A stretch of 64,000 nucleotides of DNA from an uncultured Ruminiclostridium sp. (GTDB lineage Bacteria; Bacillota; Clostridia; Oscillospirales; Acutalibacteraceae), in NCBI GenBank assembly GCA_902490005.1, contig CABUCM010000003.1, forward strand, positions 73,659 to 137,658. The letters are read 5' to 3'. The notes under the pieces were generated by a model. That model did not search any database. It saw only the letters and a list, made by a program, of their open reading frames with translations, and had not been told where the DNA came from. Below are positions 16,631 to 24,369 of the stretch, piece after piece. A program made the translations under genes and the position numbers. Position 1 is the stretch's first letter, and every line of letters starts with the position of its first letter.

Positions 16631-16658
16631 ATTATACTATTTTTGGAAGAAAGTGCAA
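16631..16658 (-). promoter_or_regulatory. Promoter of the murD operon
   Basis: On the minus strand TTGCAC (16658-16653) and TATAAT (16636-16631) are 16 bases apart. The murD ATG is about 50 bases downstream. Confidence 0.7.
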
Positions 16659-16674
16659 CCATTCCCATGATTGC

Positions 16675-16703
16675 TTGTATTTTAAAACTATTTCAGTTAT
16701 AAT
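16675..16703 (+). promoter_or_regulatory. Promoter of the zinc-ribbon membrane protein gene
   Basis: TTGTAT (16675-16680) and TATAAT (16698-16703) are 17 bases apart, and the ATG at 16738 lies 35 bases beyond the -10 box. It is back to back with the murD promoter. Confidence 0.65.
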
Positions 16704-16737
16704 GATGATAAAGATTCTAACTAAGGGAGGGTTTCCT

Positions 16738-17619
16738 ATGATTTGTCCTCATTGCCAGAAACAAATTCCCAGCGACAGCCTTGTCTGTGGTTACTGCGGC
16801 CATAAAATAGAAGAAGCATTGCAGAAAGAAGAAAACCCAGCGTCCTTACCGGAGGAAAACGTCTCTCTCCCATCGAAAAAAGAGGCTGGCCTTTCCGCCG
16901 GCGAAACCGAAATCATCCCTGAAAACCCAGAAGAACCTGTGAAAACAGATGCAACCCCCGTTGAAGCTGAGGAAGAATCTATCCAGGCCCCAGCAGATCC
17001 TGTGAATACCGAACCCCTGCCCGATGATGCTGCTGAAGAAAGAATGAAGGTTTCTGAAGAGGGCACGGCGGAACCTGCGGCAATGGAAGAAACCATCACG
17101 GAAGCAGTTTCTCCCGCCCCCGCCGCCGAAGAGGCGGCAGCTTTCTCGGAAACGCCGGTAGAGGAATCCTTAGCCCAGGAGTCCTTCGTGCCGCCGGAGA
17201 GCAATTCCCATCCCTCTTCTTCGGCAGAACCAGTAAGTTCTGTCTCTACGGAACCCTGGGCAGGCCAAAAAACAGAGGGTTTTGAAAAAAAACCGGTAAG
17301 CCCGGAAAAGAAGCTGGAAGAGGCGTATCTCCGCCGAATGGCAAAGCGGCAGAGGCCGCTGAAAACCGCCAGCTTTTTCTGGACAGAATTTTTATTGCTG
17401 ATCCCCGGCATCAACCTGGTGCTTTTATTTGTTTGGGCGTTCCGCAAAAAAGCCAACGCAAACCGCAAAGCCTTTGCCAGGTCAATTTTAATATGGCTTT
17501 TGATTTTTATCGTATTCCTGCTCATCGTTTTGATTGTAATGATAGTGTTAGGCGTTCCCATCGATAAATACATATGGCTGAAATCTTTCCAGGACTGGGT
17601 AGCCGGTCTCAGAATATAG
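16738..17619 (+). CDS. Zinc-ribbon membrane protein with acidic linker
   Basis: The 293-residue protein has three parts. Residues 1-25 form a zinc ribbon with two CxxC pairs (CPHC and CGYC). Residues 30-195 are a low-complexity linker rich in Glu, Pro, Ala and Ser. Residues about 205-280 hold two hydrophobic helices joined by a basic loop (FRKKANANRKAFAR), with the C-terminus ending in a short tail. The ribbon and linker are probably cytoplasmic. The start at 16738 is set by GGGAGG. Function is unknown; such proteins are common in Firmicutes and may report envelope state. It stands alone between a promoter and a terminator. Confidence 0.75.
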   Translation: MICPHCQKQIPSDSLVCGYCGHKIEEALQKEENPASLPEENVSLPSKKEAGLSAGETEIIPENPEEPVKTDATPVEAEEESIQAPADPVNTEPLPDDAAEERMKVSEEGTAEPAAMEETITEAVSPAPAAEEAAAFSETPVEESLAQESFVPPESNSHPSSSAEPVSSVSTEPWAGQKTEGFEKKPVSPEKKLEEAYLRRMAKRQRPLKTASFFWTEFLLLIPGINLVLLFVWAFRKKANANRKAFARSILIWLLIFIVFLLIVLIVMIVLGVPIDKYIWLKSFQDWVAGLRI

Positions 17620-17626
17620 CAATATC

Positions 17627-17668
17627 GAAAAGGCGGAATTTCCATATGATAGGAAATGCCGCCTTTTT
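17627..17668. terminator. Bidirectional intrinsic terminator
   Basis: A long stem with AAAAGGCGG on the left and CCGCCTTTTT on the right, plus an inner ATTTCC/GGAAAT pair, lies between the convergent zinc-ribbon and Crp/Fnr genes. Runs of A and T on each side allow use in both directions. Confidence 0.85.
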
Positions 17669-17676
17669 CTTTCGGC

Positions 17677-18357
17677 TTACTTTTCATAGGCCAGATTTCT
17701 GAGCCTTTCTTCATCTGTAAGCCGAATGACTCCCCGGGACAAGGAAACCAGTCCTTCTTCCTGGAAATATTTCAGCATCCTGGTGACCACCTCTCTGGCG
17801 GTGCCCAAGTGCTTGGAAATTTCCTCATGGGTAATATGTAAGGTCCCGTTTTCCTCTATATTTTTCTGTTCCAGCAGAAATACGGCCAGCCGCCGGTCAA
17901 AGCTGGAAAACACAATCTGTTCCATCACCCACATCACGTCGGAAAAGCGGGAGGCCAAAATCTGGTTGCAGTAGGTAGCCAAGGGAAACGACCTCTCCAT
18001 CAGCTCCTGATAAACCTTTGCGGGAAGCAGTAAAATCTCGCAATCCTTTTCCGCCTGGATGAACACGTCGAAATTTATATTTTTAATCACGCAGGAAGCG
18101 GAAAGGAAACAGCTGTCCCGTTCCAAAAGCCGGTACAGGGTGATCTGTTTTTCACCCGAGATCAAAAATACCCGCGCCTGGCCCTGACGAACCCAAAACA
18201 CACCGGTGCAGTCCCGGTCACCCTGATAAAGGAATTCTCCTTTTTTGATTTTTTGTTCCGCTATGGTCCGTTCTAAAAGCCTTTGATGTTCCCGGTCCAG
18301 CTCCCCCCAACAGGGCAGGACCTGCGTAAAAAAAGCAAGCTGCTCTTGCGTCAACAT
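17677..18357 (-). CDS. Crp/Fnr-family transcriptional regulator
   Basis: This protein of 226 residues has an N-terminal cyclic-nucleotide-binding-like beta roll (residues 15-130; KGEFLYQGDRDCTGVFWV) and a C-terminal winged helix with the recognition element ISKHLGTAREVVTRMLKYF near residues 175-195. I see no four-Cys iron-sulphur motif as in Fnr, so the signal is unclear; a redox or ligand input through the roll is possible. The ATG at 18357 follows GGGAGGGA. It lies downstream of desulfoferrodoxin and thioredoxin genes on the same strand, with a weak hairpin in the gap, and may regulate this oxidative-stress group. Confidence 0.9.
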   Translation of the reverse strand: MLTQEQLAFFTQVLPCWGELDREHQRLLERTIAEQKIKKGEFLYQGDRDCTGVFWVRQGQARVFLISGEKQITLYRLLERDSCFLSASCVIKNINFDVFIQAEKDCEILLLPAKVYQELMERSFPLATYCNQILASRFSDVMWVMEQIVFSSFDRRLAVFLLEQKNIEENGTLHITHEEISKHLGTAREVVTRMLKYFQEEGLVSLSRGVIRLTDEERLRNLAYEK

Positions 18358-18441
18358 ATTCTTTCCCTCCCGCGGAAAATCCCCCATTGGGAAGAAGCGC
18401 CGGCATACGGCGCCGCTTCGGACATGAGGGATTTTTTTACA

Positions 18442-18825
18442 TTAAAGCTCTATTTTCCACAGGCCATGCAGGTTGCAATAAGCGAATACCGCCACTGGTT
18501 CGTCATCTATCACACAGAAAACGGCCTCCGGATTATCCCCTGGATCAAACCCCTTGCGCTGGCCGCCGCGTTTTGTCTGTAAATAGACCCATTGGATAAA
18601 ATGCTTTTCCTCCATGGGATGAAGCACTTCTCCCACGTTAACCCGCAGCTCATTGCCCTGCTTTGTCACCACCGGCACATGTTTTTCCTGGGCCGCGTCC
18701 ACCGTATTCGGCTTTAGCTCCTCCATCGGCTCCCCGCAGCATATCATGGGTACGCCGGCGTTTTCGATCAAGCCCACTAGATTTCCACAATGGCGGCAGC
18801 GGTAAAATTTGTGTTCCTTTGTCAT
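18442..18825 (-). CDS. Desulfoferrodoxin (superoxide reductase)
   Basis: This protein of 127 residues has both iron centres of the two-domain class. The N-terminal rubredoxin-like centre uses CRHC (residues 10-13) and CC (residues 29-30). The superoxide-reducing centre uses His in EKHVP near residue 50, two His in HPMEEKHF near 70-76, and Cys and His in YCNLHG near 117-121. It reduces superoxide to peroxide in the cytoplasm without making oxygen, as anaerobes need. Thioredoxin lies just upstream and a Crp/Fnr regulator downstream, so the three form a redox-defence unit. Confidence 0.95.
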   Translation of the reverse strand: MTKEHKFYRCRHCGNLVGLIENAGVPMICCGEPMEELKPNTVDAAQEKHVPVVTKQGNELRVNVGEVLHPMEEKHFIQWVYLQTKRGGQRKGFDPGDNPEAVFCVIDDEPVAVFAYCNLHGLWKIEL

Positions 18826-18873
18826 AATTTCTACCTCATTTCTTTTTTGTTTTCTCTTTTTATTTTTTATTGC

Positions 18874-19185
18874 TTACTGATACAGAAATTCCATCAGTTC
18901 CCTTTTGGGCTTTAAACCCACGGTATTTCCGGCGACTTTACCCTGCTCCATTAAAATCAGCGTGGGAATCGTCATCACGCCGAACCGTTCTGCCAGCTCG
19001 GGCTGTTCGTCAATATTCACCTTGCCAATCTTAACGCCGTCAGCCTCTTCCGCAATTTCTTCTACCACGGGGGCGAGCATTTGGCAAGGGCCGCACCAAG
19101 GGGCCCAAAAATCCATCAGCACCGGCTGCGGGGACTTTATTACCTCCCTATGAAAATTATCTTTGGTAATCGTTACTACTGCCAA
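18874..19185 (-). CDS. trxA: Thioredoxin
   Basis: This 103-residue protein is a full single-domain thioredoxin with the active site WAPWCGPCQM near residue 30, the cis-Pro loop MTIPTLILM near 72, and the closing strand. The start is TTG at 19185, set by AGGAGG seven to eight bases upstream; the open frame continues to 19257 but without a site or family match. It reduces protein disulphides in the cytoplasm and may support the adjacent superoxide reductase system. Confidence 0.95.
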   Translation of the reverse strand: MAVVTITKDNFHREVIKSPQPVLMDFWAPWCGPCQMLAPVVEEIAEEADGVKIGKVNIDEQPELAERFGVMTIPTLILMEQGKVAGNTVGLKPKRELMEFLYQ

Positions 19186-19315
19186 GAAAAAGTCCTCCTT
19201 TCTTTTGATTGGTCTCTGGTTTATCATACGCAAGATCCCAAAAAGATTACGTGACAAAGTTACAAAGCCGCTTTTCTTCCTTTGAAAAGAAGGACCTATC
19301 CTAATTTATGACGGA

Positions 19316-19747
19316 TTATCTTACATATTCCATAGGCGTATACCGAATCCCATCGGAAAGCTGCTCCTCCGCTAAAGGGCGAAAGCCAAGATGGCGATAA
19401 ATTTCCACCGCGTACGGTGAAGAATTGACGGTAATACGATGGGCCTGGCTGCGCTTTTGCAAATGTTCCCAAAGATATCTGCCCACGCCTTTTCCCTGGG
19501 CTTTCTCCTCTACAAAAAACAAGCAAACGTGGCTGCAATTTTCTTTTGCCGCGATAACGCCCAAAAGCTCATCTTCTTCAAAAGCGCCGAAAAACTCCAA
19601 CGCTTTCATTTGATCCGGGTCGCTCAAAAACGCCTCGAAATTCTTTACGCCTTCTATGGGATATTCCGGCGCCTCAAAACAAAAAAACGTCCGGTGGATT
19701 AATTTTACCGCTTCTGGATCCTGACAACCGAGAGAACATATCCGCAT
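19316..19747 (-). CDS. GNAT-family N-acetyltransferase
   Basis: This 143-residue protein is a single GNAT domain. The acetyl-CoA loop reads EEKAQGKGVGRYLW near residues 78-92, followed by HRITVNSS and EIYRHLGF near 120. The substrate is not apparent. The ATG at 19747 is preferred because GAGGTGG precedes it; the frame opens three codons earlier. It is a single gene upstream of thioredoxin on the same strand. Confidence 0.85.
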   Translation of the reverse strand: MRICSLGCQDPEAVKLIHRTFFCFEAPEYPIEGVKNFEAFLSDPDQMKALEFFGAFEEDELLGVIAAKENCSHVCLFFVEEKAQGKGVGRYLWEHLQKRSQAHRITVNSSPYAVEIYRHLGFRPLAEEQLSDGIRYTPMEYVR

Positions 19748-19756
19748 AAAGGCCAC

Positions 19757-20139
19757 CTCGCTTTTCTAAAATGTTGGAATACAGGTTCCCGGCGGGCGCC
19801 GGTTCAGGCCGTTTGGCTTTTCGTAAGATCATTCGTGATTATTTCAGATATTATTATTTTACCACTTAACGTGAAATTTAGCCACCGCAATCCGTAATTT
19901 TTCTCAAAAACCCCTGTTATTTTCCGCTTTTTATTACGAAAATTTTCTAAAAAGCGCGATCAGGAAAAATATAATAATCGATTATATCAAAAGGGGCGCC
20001 TTTGATTGTTTACTAAAAAAACATGACAATCAAAGGCGCCCCTTTTACAGCCTAATCCGTCTCACGACAAAAAGGCACAAGATTTTATGAGAAGTATCAC
20101 GACACTCTGTTTTTTAAGCTTCCCCGGAAAAATTCCGGG
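19757..20139. other. Intergenic stretch between GNAT and EIIC-EAL genes
   Basis: There is no credible gene here. The stretch is AT-rich around 19850-19985, contains the 12-base palindrome ATAATCGATTAT near 19974-19985, and then the 21-bp perfect inverted repeat described separately. Confidence 0.6.
19989..20046 (-). terminator. 21-bp perfect inverted repeat after the EIIC-EAL gene
   Basis: The arms 19989-20009 and 20026-20046 are exact complements around a 16-base loop. On the minus strand the 3' arm ends in CCCCTTTT. It lies about 95 bases after the EIIC-EAL stop codon and is probably its terminator, though arm length and loop size are unusual. Confidence 0.6.
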
Positions 20140-22272
20140 TTATTTTTCTTCAGAAGAGTCTGAAGCAGCGATTTGATAAGAGGATCCATACGCTTTTGCG
20201 ATGGCGGTTCCCGGATCATAACAAAGAACGTCGGCCAACGGAATTGCCGGGCTGTAGAAATACCCTTGGAAAACCCTGCAGCCCAGTCCGATGAGCATAT
20301 CCCTGGCTTTCTTTGACTCCACATATTCGGCGATGATCTGGAAATTCAGGCTCTGTCCAAGGGCGGCAATAGAGGCGATAATTTCCCGAGACCTATCGTT
20401 TTCCAGAGCCTCGCGAACCAAGCTTCCATCCAGCTTTACATAGTTGAAACGGTTGGTCCACAAATAATTCAGAGAGGTCTGTCCCATGCTGAAATCATCG
20501 ATCGCCAGGGAAATACCGTTCTGGCCGTATTTGTCGATATTGGAGGCAATATTGGGCAGGTTGATCAGAGAAGTCTCCTCCGTCACTTCCAACACCAAAT
20601 TTTCGCACACATTTTTTTCCTTGGCCAGCTGGATAATACGTTCCGTCAAATTAGGATCATTGAGCTGTTCCGCTACAATATTGACCGAAACATGGATGTC
20701 CGGCCCTATTTCCTTCCGAAGTGTCCCGATATCCCTGCATACCGTATTGAGAATACGCCAGGTCAGGTCGTGGTAACAGCCATCCTCCTGGGCTAAGGCC
20801 ACCACTAAAGGCGGGAAAATTGTCTTACCTAAATGCTGCCAGCGCAGCAAAGCCTCCAGGCCCACCACCTTGTTTTGAGAATCCACCTGAGGCTGATAAA
20901 AAACAGGAACATTATCGTTTTCAATATCATCCAGAAGCTGGCCGATCATTCCTTTGGCCGTGATCCCCAGGCTGTCATTCCGATCCAAATAACCCGTGGC
21001 CTCCCCCGACTTCTGTTCCTGGAAATGCTTTGTCAGCTCGCCTACCAAATATTCCTCACGCCCCTCTTGAAGGCGTTCGGACAAACGCAGGAAAGGCATA
21101 TAAATCAAAGTGCCCACGATTACGGTTACCAGCTGCACCGCAATTCCTTTCCAAGAGCCTGTGGCCATATACCCGCTGAAAAAAACCGGGGTCGTCCAAC
21201 TCAGCGCTTGCTGCGTCACCGGCATCCAGCCAATGATTTCCGCACCATAGGCTAAAAGCATCGAAACGATCGGCGTGATAATAAACGGGATCGCAAGCAC
21301 AGGGTTTAATACAATGGGCAGCCCAAAAATCAAAATTTCATTAATATTAAAAAACGCTAAGGGAATCGCAGAATAAGCCAGCTGCCGGTTGCTCTTTTGG
21401 CGGGAAAAAATGAGCAGCGCTATCAACAGGCACAGTGTGCTGCCGCTGCCGCCGATGACCGTAAAATTGTCCAGGAAGGATTTGGTGATAATCCCCTGAG
21501 AGCCCGCCTCCGATGTAAAAACCGTCTGGGCCACTGGATCCAAAGCATTGCCGCCATGGATTCCGAATACCCAGAGAAAATCCAAAAGGAAAAGAAAAAC
21601 GATGCCGTTTGCCGGCTCATGCTTCAGCGATCCAAACGCGTTAAAAAGAAGCCCGCTGATCAGGTCATTGAAATTCCCCACATGAAAGCAGCTTTGCAGC
21701 AAAAGATTTCCAAGGGCGAATAACGCCACGCAGATGGCGGAGGGAACAATTGCTGACATGGAACTGCGAAAATGGATGTCACTGCCGGCCGCATAGGAAC
21801 GGTAACGCTGAAAAATATGAGGGCTCAGCGCAAAAAACAGACGCGTCGCAAGAATCGAGCATACCATAGCGGTAAATACGCCGATGGTTCCAAAGCACTC
21901 CAGCGTCAGCGACCCGCTGGCGCCGCCAAAGGAAGCGATAAAGCAGGCGCTGGAGGTAATCATCGCCATGACCCGCAAAATCAAATTTTCCCCGGCAAGA
22001 GAAGCCGAATAAAAATAGCTGATGGCTAAAACCAAATACAGCGATAAAAAGCCAGTGGTGGAATCCACCACAAAACTCAGAAACGAAACAATGACGCCGG
22101 AACCAATTCCGGCTAAAAATTCCTGATAAGCGGGAATTGGAAAATTAAGCAACAGCAAAGCGAAGGAGCCTGTCAGCACCACGGGAATCATCAATAAGAA
22201 ACTTTTTTTAATCGCACTGAGTACAAAATTATTTTCTACCGCATATAGTATTTTTGTTATGTGGGCAAACAC
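20140..22272 (-). CDS. PTS EIIC-like membrane domain fused to an EAL c-di-GMP phosphodiesterase domain
   Basis: The protein has 710 residues. Residues 1-410 form a polytopic membrane domain with about ten helices that resembles the cellobiose/lactose EIIC permease (VVLTGSFALLLLNFP near the N-terminus; GGNALDPVAQ and GGSGSTLCLLIALLIF in the middle). A charged linker leads to an EAL domain at about 450-690. The EAL residues needed for c-di-GMP hydrolysis are present: EALLRW, N in VNIVAEQL, E in LEVTEET, DD in AIDDFSMG, K in VKLDG, E in IAEYVES, and QGYFY. Only the loop DFG(T/S)G is altered to DFSMG. The start is GTG at 22272 after AAGGAGG. No EIIA or EIIB gene is nearby, so the EIIC part may act as a sugar sensor; that role is inference. 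Confidence 0.88.
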   Translation of the reverse strand: MFAHITKILYAVENNFVLSAIKKSFLLMIPVVLTGSFALLLLNFPIPAYQEFLAGIGSGVIVSFLSFVVDSTTGFLSLYLVLAISYFYSASLAGENLILRVMAMITSSACFIASFGGASGSLTLECFGTIGVFTAMVCSILATRLFFALSPHIFQRYRSYAAGSDIHFRSSMSAIVPSAICVALFALGNLLLQSCFHVGNFNDLISGLLFNAFGSLKHEPANGIVFLFLLDFLWVFGIHGGNALDPVAQTVFTSEAGSQGIITKSFLDNFTVIGGSGSTLCLLIALLIFSRQKSNRQLAYSAIPLAFFNINEILIFGLPIVLNPVLAIPFIITPIVSMLLAYGAEIIGWMPVTQQALSWTTPVFFSGYMATGSWKGIAVQLVTVIVGTLIYMPFLRLSERLQEGREEYLVGELTKHFQEQKSGEATGYLDRNDSLGITAKGMIGQLLDDIENDNVPVFYQPQVDSQNKVVGLEALLRWQHLGKTIFPPLVVALAQEDGCYHDLTWRILNTVCRDIGTLRKEIGPDIHVSVNIVAEQLNDPNLTERIIQLAKEKNVCENLVLEVTEETSLINLPNIASNIDKYGQNGISLAIDDFSMGQTSLNYLWTNRFNYVKLDGSLVREALENDRSREIIASIAALGQSLNFQIIAEYVESKKARDMLIGLGCRVFQGYFYSPAIPLADVLCYDPGTAIAKAYGSSYQIAASDSSEEK

Positions 22273-22614
22273 AGGCCCACCTCCTTCTTCATGGTAACTC
22301 CCCACTTCAAGCACAATACTGTTACAAATAGAAAGCGGCTAACATCGTGCCCCTTTGTCAATGAAAACCCAAGCCGGTTCTTTTCGCTTTCAAGCCAATC
22401 ACACAAAACCGCCGCCAAAAGGCACCTTAAATCAGCCTATTTACAATGACAACTTTTTACCAATAATTGTTATCTTTTGCTTTATCAGTGATCCCTTGGC
22501 AGAAACGGTAAGCAAAATAACTGGAAACATTTCTATCATCATAACATAAATTTAAAAATCGTTATTCCTAAAAAGAAATACTAATTAGCAAGCGGTGTAA
22601 ATATGGTATCAGTC

Positions 22615-22735
22615 AAACGGTGATGCCCACACACGGGCATAGACCGTGGATAAGGTCCTTATTCACTGGGTAACCTTTCATGCTTTCCATTACCGCTGGT
22701 GCCACGAGAAACCTCGATAACCGCAAAAACATATT
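22615..22735. ncRNA. Possible structured RNA element, unidentified
   Basis: Three hairpins follow each other. ACGGT-ATGCCC pairs with GGGCAT-ACCGT around a six-base loop (about 22617-22647). GTGGATAA pairs with TTATTCAC through one G-T wobble (about 22648-22668). GGT-CGAG pairs with CTCG-ACC in the last part (about 22697-22720). Strand is uncertain; the wobble fits the plus strand, but the minus strand would place it in the leader of the EIIC-EAL gene. Confidence 0.35.
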
Positions 22736-23091
22736 GCCGTGTTAAATTTCTTTAAAATTAATTTGTTGGTTTCCCGCGTTTTTTACCGCTTTTATGTATC
22801 ATGCGCCGCGTTCTGCCCATAATACTTGCTGCCGTTTTAAATTCCCTGTGTTTTTCGTTTTCATTTCATTGTTATCCTGAGGGTAACAAAAAACGGCAAA
22901 GGCAGAAACAAATTTCAGCTGACAGCCCAGGTACGAATTATCAGTGATCTGTCCTCTTGGTGATCCAGGCTAATTTCAGCCCACTGTGCGGTTTTTCGTA
23001 AGGCCGGAAAGAAAAAGTAAAAACCACGTTCTTACACGTGGTTCAGAAAAATCCAGCAGGATGCCCTTCAGAGCAAGCCCCTAAAAAACAT

Positions 23092-23137
23092 AAATAAAAG
23101 AACCGCCGAAAGCCTTGTAAAATCAAGGTTTCCGGCA
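23092..23137 (-). terminator. Terminator of tRNA-Arg
   Basis: A 13-bp stem with one wobble and one mismatch (23105-23117 with 23124-23136) closes a six-base loop and is followed on the minus strand by GGTTCTTTTATTT. Confidence 0.75.
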
Positions 23138-23144
23138 TTGTTAG

Positions 23145-23221
23145 TGGCGCGCCCGAAGGAATTCGAATCCCCGACCTTCCGCTTAGGAGGCGGACGCTCT
23201 ATCCAGCTGAGCTACGGGCGC
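23145..23221 (-). tRNA. tRNA-Arg (anticodon CCT)
   Basis: The acceptor stem GCGCCCG pairs with CGGGCGC. The D arm is TAGCTCAGCTGGATAGA, the anticodon stem-loop CCGCCTCCTAAGCGG gives CCT, and the T loop is GGTTCGAATCC-like (GGATTCGAATTCC). The CCA end is encoded at 23147-23145. Confidence 0.97.
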
Positions 23222-23371
23222 ATATTATTAGTTGCTTTAGTATTTTACCCCTCAGGCACTATTTTGTCAACTATTGAGGCAGAAAAAGAGAGATTCCCTG
23301 CTAAATTTGGCTAAGGCTTAATAAACTATATCTTCATATTAAGCTTGTCTGAGAATTTTCCTCTAAAAATC

Positions 23372-23401
23372 TTGACAATCCTCTGTTATCTATTGTATAA
23401 T
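23372..23401 (+). promoter_or_regulatory. Promoter of the tRNA-Ser pair
   Basis: A perfect TTGACA (23372-23377) and a perfect TATAAT (23396-23401) are 18 bases apart. The first tRNA-Ser starts 18 bases after the -10 box, so the leader would be only about ten bases. Confidence 0.85.
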
Positions 23402-23418
23402 AACATCTGCACTGTTAT

Positions 23419-23507
23419 GGAGGGGTGTCCGAGTGGTTTAAGGAGCTAGTCTTGAAAACTAGTGATCCCGTGAGGGACCAAGAGTTCGAATCTCTTCCCC
23501 TCCGCCA
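23419..23507 (+). tRNA. tRNA-Ser (anticodon TGA)
   Basis: GGAGGGG pairs with CCCCTCC. The anticodon arm CTAGTCTTGAAAACTAG reads TGA, there is a long variable arm (ATCCCGTGAGGGACC region), and the T loop is AGTTCGAATCT. CCA is encoded at 23505-23507. Confidence 0.97.
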
Positions 23508-23552
23508 TTTCATAACATTCATAACAAGATAGGTTCATTTCCTTTATCATCT

Positions 23553-23642
23553 GGAGAAGTACTCAAGTGGTGAAGAGGCTCCCCTGCTAAGGGAGTAGGT
23601 CGGGTAACTGGCGCGAGGGTTCAAATCCCTCCTTCTCCGCCA
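23553..23642 (+). tRNA. tRNA-Ser (anticodon GCT)
   Basis: GGAGAAG pairs with CTTCTCC. The anticodon arm CTCCCCTGCTAAGGGAG reads GCT, a long variable arm is present, and the T loop is GGTTCAAATCC. CCA is encoded at the end. It lies 45 bases after the first tRNA-Ser and shares its promoter. Confidence 0.97.
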
Positions 23643-23653
23643 AGCAAAATCGC

Positions 23654-23687
23654 GCTCCTCACAATTGTGGGGAGCCGTTTTGTTTTT
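23654..23687 (+). terminator. Terminator of the tRNA-Ser pair
   Basis: GCTCCTCAC pairs with GTGGGGAGC through one wobble around the loop AATT, followed by CGTTTTGTTTTT. Confidence 0.85.
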
Positions 23688-24014
23688 GCCCGCGTTTTTC
23701 ACGGGGATTTATTTTGTCAACGCTTCCCGGGATCAGCTTTTTTCATTCTCCCTTAGAGCAGACATGTGTTTTGTAACACTAGAGCCATCGGGGGTGACGC
23801 GCAAGCTGTGTTCGGGGCTCGCTTTTTGTTGTTTTGTGCTCGCGTCCAAATGGGTATCTATTTCGTTGCAGTCAGCCAAGCACAGTCTGGATGCAAGAAG
23901 CGTTCCCAGCTCTGCTTTTTCTTTCCTTTTTTGGCTGGCCAGCGTGTCCGCCCATTGGCCCACTATGGACAATAATTCATAGGTACCTGCTTTCAGAATG
24001 AGGAGGCAATGAGA
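23688..24014. other. Unassigned stretch between tRNA-Ser and the GIY-YIG gene
   Basis: Frames are open for about 100 codons on both strands, but none has a ribosome site or a recognisable domain, and the predicted peptides are Ser/Cys-rich. The final part supplies the AGGAGG of the GIY-YIG gene. I cannot say whether this is a leader, a gene remnant or a small RNA. Confidence 0.4.
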
Positions 24015-24293
24015 ATGGCTAAGCATTACGTCTATTTACTTCAATGCGCCGACGGGACCATTTACAGCGGATATACCACAGATCTTCTACGGCGAACCGC
24101 CGCCCACAACAAAGGCACAGGGGCAAAATATACGCGAGCCAGGCGCCCGGTTGTCCTAGTCTATCACGAATGCTTCGATACAAAAAATGAAGCAATGCGG
24201 CGGGAAGCCGCTTTGAAAAAGCTGTCTCACAAGGAAAAAGTGAAACTAATTGAAGTTTTTCGGGATGAAAAGACTGCGACAAAAATCAGGTGA
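24015..24293 (+). CDS. GIY-YIG nuclease-superfamily protein (YhbQ/UPF0213 type)
   Basis: This 92-residue protein is a single GIY-YIG domain of the small URI class. HYVYLLQCADG supplies the first motif (the Tyr of GIY as VYLL), and TIYSGYTTDLLRR supplies YSG with the catalytic Arg near residue 27. A His-containing segment and EAALKKLSHKEK complete the fold, with the metal-binding Glu near residue 66. The family can cut DNA in vitro, but cellular roles are poorly defined. ATG 24015 is chosen because AGGAGG is eight bases upstream; an ATG at 24009 is only two bases from it. Confidence 0.9.
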   Translation: MAKHYVYLLQCADGTIYSGYTTDLLRRTAAHNKGTGAKYTRARRPVVLVYHECFDTKNEAMRREAALKKLSHKEKVKLIEVFRDEKTATKIR

Positions 24294-24330
24294 AAATTTG
24301 AATGGCCATATATCTGCCAAAACACGATAA

Positions 24331-24367
24331 CAAAGGACAGGCTCCTAATAAGGAGCCTGTTCTTTGA
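24331..24367. terminator. Terminator between GIY-YIG and ugd genes (convergent)
   Basis: A 15-bp stem with one mismatch (24331-24345 with 24352-24366) has a loop of about six bases and T-rich sequence on the plus side. Confidence 0.85.
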
Positions 24368-24369
24368 TT

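Larger units (their letters stand above)
22273..23144. other. Long non-coding stretch with several hairpins
   Basis: No credible protein gene was found in 870 bases. Nested hairpins cluster at 22615-22735. Further hairpins occur at 22871-22890 (TGTTATCC with GGGTAACA) and about 23020-23043 (AACCACGT with ACGTGGTT). I tried to match the motifs of known riboswitches by eye, including both c-di-GMP classes, and found none. Confidence 0.5.

Noticed and set aside
16791..17714. 307-codon open frame antisense to the zinc-ribbon membrane protein gene
   Set aside because: It mirrors the low-complexity Glu/Pro/Ala linker in a Ser-rich antisense frame, runs through the terminator and has no domain or ribosome site.
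22315..22760. c-di-GMP riboswitch before the EIIC-EAL gene
   Set aside because: The conserved core sequences of class I and class II that I know are not present on either strand. The hairpins are reported as unidentified.
23665..23982. 105-codon open frame after the tRNA-Ser pair
   Set aside because: It begins inside the tRNA terminator, has no ribosome site and no recognised domain. The stretch is reported as unassigned instead.
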